A DNA stretch of 64,000 nt. Origin: Streptomyces sp. F001 (GTDB lineage: Bacteria; Actinomycetota; Actinomycetes; Streptomycetales; Streptomycetaceae). The translations under genes were made by a program, and so were the position numbers. Of this stretch, positions 36,567 to 43,220 are shown piece after piece (within the stretch, counting starts at the first letter, position 1; each line of letters starts with the position of its first letter). The notes under the pieces are model-generated. The model saw only the letters and a list, made by a program, of their open reading frames with translations. It was not told where the DNA came from and did no database searches. The stretch spans positions 248,001 through 312,000 of the forward strand of contig NZ_QZWF01000004.1 in the NCBI RefSeq assembly GCF_004187715.1, in the 5' to 3' direction.

Positions 36567-38845
36567 CAGCCCACCCCCGCCGGTGTCCCCACCTCGCCCG
36601 TCCGCTTCAGCTTCTGCCAGCGCAGGCGGCCGCCGGTGAGGGCGGTGATGCAGGAGTGGATGAGGACGAGGTACATCATCTGGCGGTACGCCAGCTGTTG
36701 CAGCGGCATCATCAGCAGGTAGCGGTACTTCTCGCGGTCCAGGCGGAAGGCGTACGCCGCACAGATCAGCTGGATGCCCAGCACTGCCAGCCACGCGAGC
36801 AGCGCCGCCCTGAAGTCGACGAAGATCATCGAGTAGACGGTGAAGACGTCGATCAGCGGGGCGAAGACGGGCGTGATGATCTGGAAGATGACGACGAGCG
36901 GCATGCCCACGCGGCCGAAGCGACCCGAAGGGCCCTTGTCCGTGAGGGACCTGCGGTGCTTCCAGAGGGCCTGCATCGTGCCGTACGACCACCGGTACCG
37001 CTGCGACCACAGCTGCTTCAGCGAACCCGGCGCCTCCGTCCACGCCTTGGCGTGCTCCTGGTAGACGACCCGCCAGCCCGCGCGGTGCATGGCGATGGTG
37101 ATGTCGGTGTCCTCGGCGAGCGTGTCCTCGCTCATCCCGCCGACCTCGAGCACCGCGCCCCGGCGGAAGGCGCCGATCGCGCCGGGGATGGTCGGCATGC
37201 AGCGCAGCAGGTCGTACATCCGCCGGTCGAGGTTGAAGCCCATCACATACTCGATGTGCTGCCAGGCACCGATGACGGTGTTGCGGTTGCCGACCTTGGC
37301 GTTGCCCGCGACCGCGCCGACGCCGGGGTCGGCGAAGGGCTGCACCAGCTGCCGCACGGTGTCGGCCTCGAAGACGGTGTCGCCGTCCATCATCACGACG
37401 ATGTCGTGACTGGCGCTGCGGACGCCGTTGTTCAACGCCGCCGGCTTGCCCGCGTTCTCCTGCCGGATGACCCGGACGTTCGTCATGCCGAGCTCATGGG
37501 CCGCCCTGCGCGCGATCTCGGACGTACCGTCCGTCGAACCGTCGTCGACGACGATGATCTCGATGGGATGCGTGCTCTGCGCCAGCGACTTCAGGGTGTT
37601 GGCGATGCACTCCTTCTCGTTGTACGCCGGGACGATCACGCTCACCGGTTCGGTGACCGGCGGTCCCCAGCTGAACCGGCGTCTGTTGCGCTGCCGGTAG
37701 TGGCGCCGGGCGAGCAGCAGCATCATGCCGAACCGGCCCATGACCGCGCAGCCGACCACGGCCAGCCCGACCGCGAGGCCCGGGACCGTCCACTCGGCGA
37801 CGGCGACGGCCGCGACGAGGGCCTTGCCCTCGTAGAGGGTGGCGCCGGTGGCGGTGCGGTGGGCGGCCTGGAGACCACCGGGTGCGGCACCGGCCTGGGC
37901 ACCGGCCGCGCCCGGGGCGCCCGAAGGCCGGCCGTCGGCCGACTGGTTCGTCGCCTGACCACCGGCGTCCTGCTCCTGCATGGCCCCGCTGATCGTGGTG
38001 AAGGTGTATCCCTTCGCCTTCATCTTCTTGATGTACGCCGACAGCGCCTTGATCGTCTGCGAGCGCTCACCGCCCGCGTCGTGGAACAGCACCGACGCGC
38101 CCTCACCGCTCTCCGGCGTGGCGCCCTTGATGATCTTCGATACGCCCGGCCGCTTCCAGTCCTCGCTGTCGGTGTCGATGAAGACGCTGGTGTAACCGTC
38201 CTCGCCGAGCTCCTGGTAGACGGGCCAGCTGTAGTTGTCGACGGCGTCCGTCTTCGAGGAGTACGGGGCACGGAACAGCGTGGTCGTGATGCCGGCCGCG
38301 CCCGCCAGCGCGAGCTGCGTCTGCTGCATCTCGCGCTCGACGCGGGCGTCGCTCTGGTAGGAGAGGTCGATGTGGGTGAAGGTGTGGATGCCCACCTCGT
38401 TGCCCTGCTCGACCATGTCCTCGACGATGCCCGGGTAGCGCGACACCATCGAGCCGACCACGAAGAACGTGGCCGGGACGTCGTACTTCTCCAGGATTTC
38501 CAGCACCTGGGGCGTCCAGGTGGGGTTCGGGCCGTCGTCGAAGGTGAGCGCGATCGTCTTGTCCGGCACGGAGACGGTGGTCGCCTGTCCCCCGCGAAAC
38601 GTGAGGATCGGCCCGCCGTTCAGGACCTCGTCGGGGACCTCGCTGGAGCTGGCGCCGCTGCGCACGCGCTGGTCGCCGCCGACCTCGGCACGCAGATAGC
38701 CGTCGAGCAGCATGATGCTGGTCAGCGCGAGCAGGAGCAGCAGGGCGAGGATGACACGCGGTTTCTGCAGTGCCGCGGCCCGGCCGGCCGCCCGCTCGAT
38801 ACGGGTGGGGGCGCGCCAGCGCCCGCGTCGGGAAGTCGTCGTCAT
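36566..38845 (-). CDS. Polysaccharide deacetylase - glycosyltransferase 2 fusion
   Basis: A 759-residue two-enzyme membrane protein. A first helix (VILALLLLLALTSIMLL, about 31-47) leads to an extracellular NodB-type deacetylase: TFDDGP near 100-105 (metal aspartates), HTFTHIDLSY near 154-163 and LFRAPYSS near 193-200. After a Gly/Ala-rich linker and further helices (about 340-375), a cytoplasmic GT2 domain follows: VSVIVPAYNEKECIANT, DDGSTDGT, MMDGDT, LAEDTD and QRYRW, the processive synthase pattern. This fits polymer synthesis plus partial de-N-acetylation, as in poly-N-acetylglucosamine. It resembles the Streptomyces mat aggregation synthase, from memory. Confidence 0.88.
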   Translation of the reverse strand: MTTTSRRGRWRAPTRIERAAGRAAALQKPRVILALLLLLALTSIMLLDGYLRAEVGGDQRVRSGASSSEVPDEVLNGGPILTFRGGQATTVSVPDKTIALTFDDGPNPTWTPQVLEILEKYDVPATFFVVGSMVSRYPGIVEDMVEQGNEVGIHTFTHIDLSYQSDARVEREMQQTQLALAGAAGITTTLFRAPYSSKTDAVDNYSWPVYQELGEDGYTSVFIDTDSEDWKRPGVSKIIKGATPESGEGASVLFHDAGGERSQTIKALSAYIKKMKAKGYTFTTISGAMQEQDAGGQATNQSADGRPSGAPGAAGAQAGAAPGGLQAAHRTATGATLYEGKALVAAVAVAEWTVPGLAVGLAVVGCAVMGRFGMMLLLARRHYRQRNRRRFSWGPPVTEPVSVIVPAYNEKECIANTLKSLAQSTHPIEIIVVDDGSTDGTSEIARRAAHELGMTNVRVIRQENAGKPAALNNGVRSASHDIVVMMDGDTVFEADTVRQLVQPFADPGVGAVAGNAKVGNRNTVIGAWQHIEYVMGFNLDRRMYDLLRCMPTIPGAIGAFRRGAVLEVGGMSEDTLAEDTDITIAMHRAGWRVVYQEHAKAWTEAPGSLKQLWSQRYRWSYGTMQALWKHRRSLTDKGPSGRFGRVGMPLVVIFQIITPVFAPLIDVFTVYSMIFVDFRAALLAWLAVLGIQLICAAYAFRLDREKYRYLLMMPLQQLAYRQMMYLVLIHSCITALTGGRLRWQKLKRTGEVGTPAGVG

Positions 38846-38864
38846 GAGGGTGGGTGCGTTCCGG

Positions 38865-39281
38865 TCAGTTGGCGGCGGCGACGGCCGACGCGGACGAGGT
38901 CGGGGTCGGGGCTGGGGCTGAGACGCCCGAGGGTGGCGCGGACGGGGTGCCGCCGGGCGGGACCGCCCCGTTGCCGGGACCGTCCTGCGGGGCGGGGCCG
39001 CCCTGGCCGTTCGCCCCGCCGGCGAAGGGCAGCAGCGAGGACGGGGTCAGCGAGGTGCCCCAGCCCATGAAGGCCGCGCCGAGCACGACCGCGTAGCCGA
39101 GGCAGGCGACGCCGAGCAGGAGTCCGATCCGGCGCAGCAGCCTGGCCCGGCGCCCGGAGTTGTCGACGAACACGGGCCCCTCTGCGGAGCCGGAGGCGGA
39201 GGCAGAGGCGGACCCGTTGCCGCGTTTGCGACGGCGACCGCGCGGAGCGGCGCGGTTTTCGATGGCAGGCTCGGAATGCAT
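38865..39281 (-). CDS. Small single-pass membrane protein of the polysaccharide operon
   Basis: A 138-residue protein. Residues 1-50 are basic (RGRRRKRGN, RRARLLRR), one helix spans about 51-71 (IGLLLGVACLGYAVVLGAAF), and the outer tail is Pro/Gly/Ser-rich. No enzyme motif is seen. It is 19 bp upstream of the deacetylase-synthase gene and so is probably its accessory or assembly partner; that role is inferred from position. Confidence 0.7.
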   Translation of the reverse strand: MHSEPAIENRAAPRGRRRKRGNGSASASASGSAEGPVFVDNSGRRARLLRRIGLLLGVACLGYAVVLGAAFMGWGTSLTPSSLLPFAGGANGQGGPAPQDGPGNGAVPPGGTPSAPPSGVSAPAPTPTSSASAVAAAN

Positions 39282-39473
39282 TCCCCGGAGAGTAGGGAGC
39301 CTTTATGTGCGCTTCTCTCTGATCTGCATGTGAGACAGCCATGAGAAAGGCCTCAGCCTGTTCGTTCCCTGAGAGAATTCCCGGACGCCTGGACATACCG
39401 CCGTAAACCGCCAACCCCATGTGAGAGATTTCGGATTCGGAAATCGGACACCACGAGAGCGGGTACATGCGCC

Positions 39474-40493
39474 ATGAGGAGTTTCCTGAAGCCGGTCGCC
39501 GGGCTCACCTGTCTGTTCGCCCTGGCAACGGCAGGGTGCTCGGCGGGCTCCAGCAGCTCCTCCGACGCGGCCCCGGCGGCACCCACGTCGCCTCCTTCGC
39601 AGTCGGCCGCTGCCTCCACCTCGTACGCCCCGTACGTCAGTGCCACGACCGCCTCCGACAACGACGCGGCCGGCTCCCCGACGACGTACAACCTGGCCTT
39701 CGTGATCTCGGACAGCAGCGACTGCACACCCAAGTGGAACGGCACCCACGCCATCGACGACTCGACGGTGACGTCCCGCATCTCCCGGCTGACGGAGTCC
39801 GGCGCCGACGTGCGCGTCTCCTTCGGCGGCGCCTCCGGCAAGGAACTGGCGGCGAGTTGTGACAGCGCGCAGGAGCTGGTGCAGGCGTACGCCGATGCAC
39901 TGGACGCGGCCGGTGCCACCCGGGCCGACTTCGACATCGAGGGCGACGAGCTGACCGACTCCGACTCGGTCGCCCTGCGGTCGGAGGCGATCGCGGCGCT
40001 GCAGGAGGAACGGCCGGACCTGGAGGTGTCGTTCACACTCCCGGTGATGCCGTCCGGCCTGGACGACGACGGCGTCGCCCTGCTCGAATCGGCCAACGAC
40101 CATCATGTCCAGGTCTCCACGGTCAACCTCATGACCATGAACTACGGCAGCTCCTACACCGGCGACATGGGCGACTACGCCGAACAGTCCGCCACCGCCG
40201 CCCACGCCCAACTGGCCGACATCTTCGGCCTGTCCGACGCCGCCGCCTGGCAGGGCATGGCGCTCACCTCGATGATCGGCGTGAACGACGTCGACAACGA
40301 GACGTTCACGCTCGAAGACGCCGCCCAGGTACGGGAGTTCGCGGAGGAGAAGGGGATCGGGTGGGTGTCGATGTGGTCGACGTTCCGCGACCGGCAGTGT
40401 GCGGATGAGGACGCCGCGCAGGACGACGCGTCGACCAACTGCAGTGGAGTGGAACAGAGTTCAGGGGCCTTCGGGGAGGCGTTCGCGGGCTGA
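39474..40493 (+). CDS. GH18 chitinase-like lipoprotein
   Basis: A 339-residue exported lipoprotein: the signal ends in the lipobox LATAGC with the acylated cysteine near residue 21, then a serine/alanine linker. The remainder is a TIM-barrel like GH18 chitinases: VRVSFGGASGKELAASC near 113-129, the catalytic strand ADFDIEGDEL near 152-161 (keeping the D-x-D-x-E core but with alanine where an upstream aspartate is usual), and LMTMNYG near 221-227. A WVSMWSTFRDRQC block near the end carries the substrate tryptophan. Chitin or GlcNAc-polymer cleavage is likely, and it lies beside a GlcNAc-polymer synthase-type gene. Confidence 0.78.
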   Translation: MRSFLKPVAGLTCLFALATAGCSAGSSSSSDAAPAAPTSPPSQSAAASTSYAPYVSATTASDNDAAGSPTTYNLAFVISDSSDCTPKWNGTHAIDDSTVTSRISRLTESGADVRVSFGGASGKELAASCDSAQELVQAYADALDAAGATRADFDIEGDELTDSDSVALRSEAIAALQEERPDLEVSFTLPVMPSGLDDDGVALLESANDHHVQVSTVNLMTMNYGSSYTGDMGDYAEQSATAAHAQLADIFGLSDAAAWQGMALTSMIGVNDVDNETFTLEDAAQVREFAEEKGIGWVSMWSTFRDRQCADEDAAQDDASTNCSGVEQSSGAFGEAFAG

Positions 40494-40496
40494 CCG

Positions 40497-41099
40497 CTAT
40501 CGGCGGCGGTAGACGATCCGCCCCGCCACCACCGTGGCCACACAACTCCCGCCCCCACGCTCGGCCAGCTCATCCTCGTCGAGCACGTCGAACACGGCGA
40601 ACCGGGCAGCGGACCCGCTCTCCCGCTCCGGCGGAAACTCCACCGGCACCCCGGAGGCGAACGGATCGAGCGCGGGCACTCCCCCCGGCACTCCGAGCCG
40701 CCCCACCACCCCGATCCCGGACCGCCGTACGGCAGCCACCACGGCCCGGTTGCGCAGCTCCCCCGCCACCGCGACCGTCCCGTTCGCCAGCATCCGCTGC
40801 ACCCCGCGCCGGGCGCCGGCCCCCCAGCGAGCCTCGTCCATGGGAAGCGCGGCGAGCGCGTCCCCGGTCAGCGGCTCGGTGCCGAGGGTGTCGGCCTCGC
40901 GCGGGTCCGGGTGATAGGCCTGCTCCAGCAGCTCGGGCCCGTGCAGATTGACCAGCCCCGGGGTGAGAATGCCGGGCCACTGCCGCACCCGCGCCTGTGG
41001 ATGCGTGGCGATGAGTTCCTCCAGGGTGCCGACGGCGGCGATCCACTCACCGCGCACGGCCAGGCATCGTCCCCTGGAGTCGGCGTGCAGTGTCAGCAA
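40497..41099 (-). CDS. Imidazolonepropionase-like protein, degenerate amidohydrolase
   Basis: A 200-residue protein with the start of an amidohydrolase: an N-terminal beta-sandwich (LAVRGEWIAAVGTLEELIA), then ILTPGLVNLHGPELLEQAY near 44-62. Active relatives have HxH (metal ligands) where this has HGP, and the protein is about half the normal length. The end, SCVATVVAGRIVYRRR, returns to the beta-sandwich. So it lacks the metal site and is probably not a hydrolase. The TTG start at 41099 lies one base after the mqnC stop, which implies coupling. The cotranscription with mqnC suggests a menaquinone-related role, but that is inference. Confidence 0.65.
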   Translation of the reverse strand: MLTLHADSRGRCLAVRGEWIAAVGTLEELIATHPQARVRQWPGILTPGLVNLHGPELLEQAYHPDPREADTLGTEPLTGDALAALPMDEARWGAGARRGVQRMLANGTVAVAGELRNRAVVAAVRRSGIGVVGRLGVPGGVPALDPFASGVPVEFPPERESGSAARFAVFDVLDEDELAERGGGSCVATVVAGRIVYRRR

Positions 41100-41100
41100 C

Positions 41101-42300
41101 TCAGTTGGAGGCGAGCAGCTTCAGCTCCGGATGAGCCGTGCCGCCCTCGATCGCCGTGGACGAGATGTGGGACATGACACGGTCGTCGACGGGGTCGTTC
41201 GCCGGGTCGTCGTGGACGACGAGGTGCTCGTACGTCGTGGAGCGCTGGGCCGGGACGCGGTCCGCCGTACGGATCATCTCGATCATTTCCAGCAGGTTGG
41301 AGCGGTGCTTGGCACCGGCCGCCGAGACGACGTTCTCCTCCAGCATGATCGAGCCCAGGTCGTCCGCGCCGTAGTGCAGGGTCAGCTGGCCGGCGTCCTT
41401 GCCGGTGGTCAGCCAGGAGCCCTGGATGTGGGCGATGTTGTCGAGGAAGAGGCGAGCGATCGCGATCATCCGCAGGTACTCGAAGATGGTGGCCTGCGTG
41501 CGGCCCTTCAGGTGGTTGTTCTGCGGCTGGTACAGGTAGGGGATGAAGGCGCGGAAGCCACCGGTCCGGTCCTGTACGTCACGGATCATCCGCAGGTGCT
41601 CGATCCGCTCGGCGTTGGTCTCGCCGGTGCCCATGAGCATGGTGGACGTGGACTCGACGCCGAGGTTGTGCGCCGTCTCCATGATCTCCAGCCAGCGCTC
41701 ACCGCTCTCCTTCAGCGGGGCGATGGCCTTGCGCGGCCGCTCGGGGAGCAGCTCGGCACCGGCACCGGCGAAGGAGTCGAGGCCGGCGGCGTTGATCCGC
41801 TGGATGGCCTCCTCCACGGAGACGCCCGAGATCCGCGCCATGTGCTCGACCTCGCTCGCCCCCAGGCTGTGGATGACGAGCTGCGGGAACTCCCGCTTGA
41901 TGGCCGAGAAGTGCTTCTCGTAGTACTCGACGCCGTAGTCCGGGTGGTGACCGCCCTGGAACATGATCTGCGTACCGCCGAGCTCGACGGTCTCCGCGCA
42001 CCGGCGCAGGATGTCGTCCAGGTCGCGCGTCCAGCCCTTCGCCTTGTCCTTCGGCGGGGCGTAGAAGGCGCAGAACTTGCACGCCGTGACGCAGACGTTC
42101 GTGTAGTTGATGTTCCGCTCGATGATGTACGTCGCGATGTGCTCCACGCCGGCGTAACGGCGGCGGCGTGCGGCGTCGGCGGCGGAACCCAGTGCGTGCA
42201 GGGGCGCGTCGCGGTAGAGGTCGAGGGCTTCTTCGGGGGTGATCCGTCCGCCGGCCGCGGCACGGTCGAGCACAGACTGGAGGTCGGCCTTCTCGGTCAC
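41101..42300 (-). CDS. mqnC: Cyclic dehypoxanthinyl futalosine synthase
   Basis: A 399-residue radical-SAM enzyme that cyclises dehypoxanthine futalosine in the futalosine route to menaquinone. The cluster ligands are C70, C74 and C77 (CVTACKFC). Other conserved blocks are ERNINYTNVC before the cluster, FQGGHHPDYGVEYYE near 112-126 and GAGAELLPERPRKAIAP near 185-201. The start is GTG 42300 with GAAAGGGA upstream; earlier starts would add an unrelated lead. The other mqn genes are not in the window. Confidence 0.93.
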   Translation of the reverse strand: MTEKADLQSVLDRAAAGGRITPEEALDLYRDAPLHALGSAADAARRRRYAGVEHIATYIIERNINYTNVCVTACKFCAFYAPPKDKAKGWTRDLDDILRRCAETVELGGTQIMFQGGHHPDYGVEYYEKHFSAIKREFPQLVIHSLGASEVEHMARISGVSVEEAIQRINAAGLDSFAGAGAELLPERPRKAIAPLKESGERWLEIMETAHNLGVESTSTMLMGTGETNAERIEHLRMIRDVQDRTGGFRAFIPYLYQPQNNHLKGRTQATIFEYLRMIAIARLFLDNIAHIQGSWLTTGKDAGQLTLHYGADDLGSIMLEENVVSAAGAKHRSNLLEMIEMIRTADRVPAQRSTTYEHLVVHDDPANDPVDDRVMSHISSTAIEGGTAHPELKLLASN

Positions 42301-42422
42301 CGAAGCGTCCCTTTCGTCAAGGAAATCAAAGGGTGCGCGCGAAGCGCTCGAAACAAGGGTGGTGGTGGGAGACGGGTGGGCGGACTGAACCAGCCTACGC
42401 CAGCCGTTTTCCCGCGTTGCCG

Positions 42423-43213
42423 TCAGGCCGCGCCTACGAGCAGGCCGGTATACGCCCCGGCGAGCAGAAACGGCCCGAACGGGATCGCCGTCTTGCGCCC
42501 CGCCTTCCGCACGACGACGAGGGCACCCCCGTACAGCGCCCCGAACACGAACCCCGCGAAGGTCCCGAGCAGCACGGCCTGCCACCCGTACCACCCGAGC
42601 ACCGCCCCCGCCCCGAGCGCCAGCTTCACATCGCCGAAGCCCATGCCGCTGGGGTTGATCAGGAAGAGGACGAAGTATCCGGCGCCGAGCGCGAGGGCGC
42701 CGAGCAGGGCGGTCGTCCAGTCACCGGCGTGTCCGGGCAGCAGCGCGGCCAGGCCGAGCAGGGCGAGGGAGGCGGCTGCGAGGGGCAGGGTGAGCACATC
42801 GGGCAGCCGCTGTACCCGCAGGTCGACGGCCGCGAGCAGTACACCGACGGGCACGATCAGCAGCCAGACGCCGAGTTCGGGCCGGGGACCGGTGACGGCG
42901 GCGAGGGCGGCGCAGAAGAGGGCGGTGACCGTGGCGAGGAGGGGGGTGCTGGGGCCGTATGACTCCATGAGGGGGTGCCGGGACCGTACGGCTCCACGAG
43001 GTGAGTGCTTGGGCCGTACGACGACGGGGCCGCCCTACAGTCCGCGCACCGCGCCCGCCCGATCCACCCCCGGATGGCATGCCCGCCCGGGCACCGCTCC
43101 CGCCAGTCCTCCTCGGACGGCACGGAGAACCGATACGCGGCCCGCGGCAGCAGCGCCCCCGCCACCGCACCCCACACCACGGCGACGACGGCGATCAGCA
43201 ACCCCTCACTCAC
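42423..43213 (-). pseudogene. Prepilin peptidase (A24) broken by a one-base frameshift
   Basis: The frame from GTG 43213 (VSEGLLIAVVAVVWGAVAGA) gives a membrane segment and a zinc-like cysteine pair (RCPGGH...RCADC). After 30-bp repeats it shifts frame, and the frame from ATG 42968 then gives the A24 catalytic half: AAVDLRVQRLPD (first aspartate) and GMGFGDVKL (GxGD). Adding one C at the C5 tract near 42970-42975 would join both halves in frame. This enzyme should cleave the Flp and TadE-type prepilins. The ATG at 42968 could restart translation, so a two-piece enzyme is possible. It follows the LysM/BTAD gene by 7 bp. Confidence 0.78.
42930..43018 (-). repeat. Three imperfect 30-bp tandem repeats inside the prepilin peptidase gene
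   Basis: Copies run 43018-42989 (30 bp), 42988-42960 (29 bp) and 42959-42930 (30 bp), each starting TACGG. If the middle copy had its missing C, they would encode YGPSTHLVEP, YGPGTPLMES and YGPSTPLLAT. The first copy has CAC where the others have C-runs; the third has C6 and the second C5. Confidence 0.85.
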
Positions 43214-43220
43214 GCCCGGC

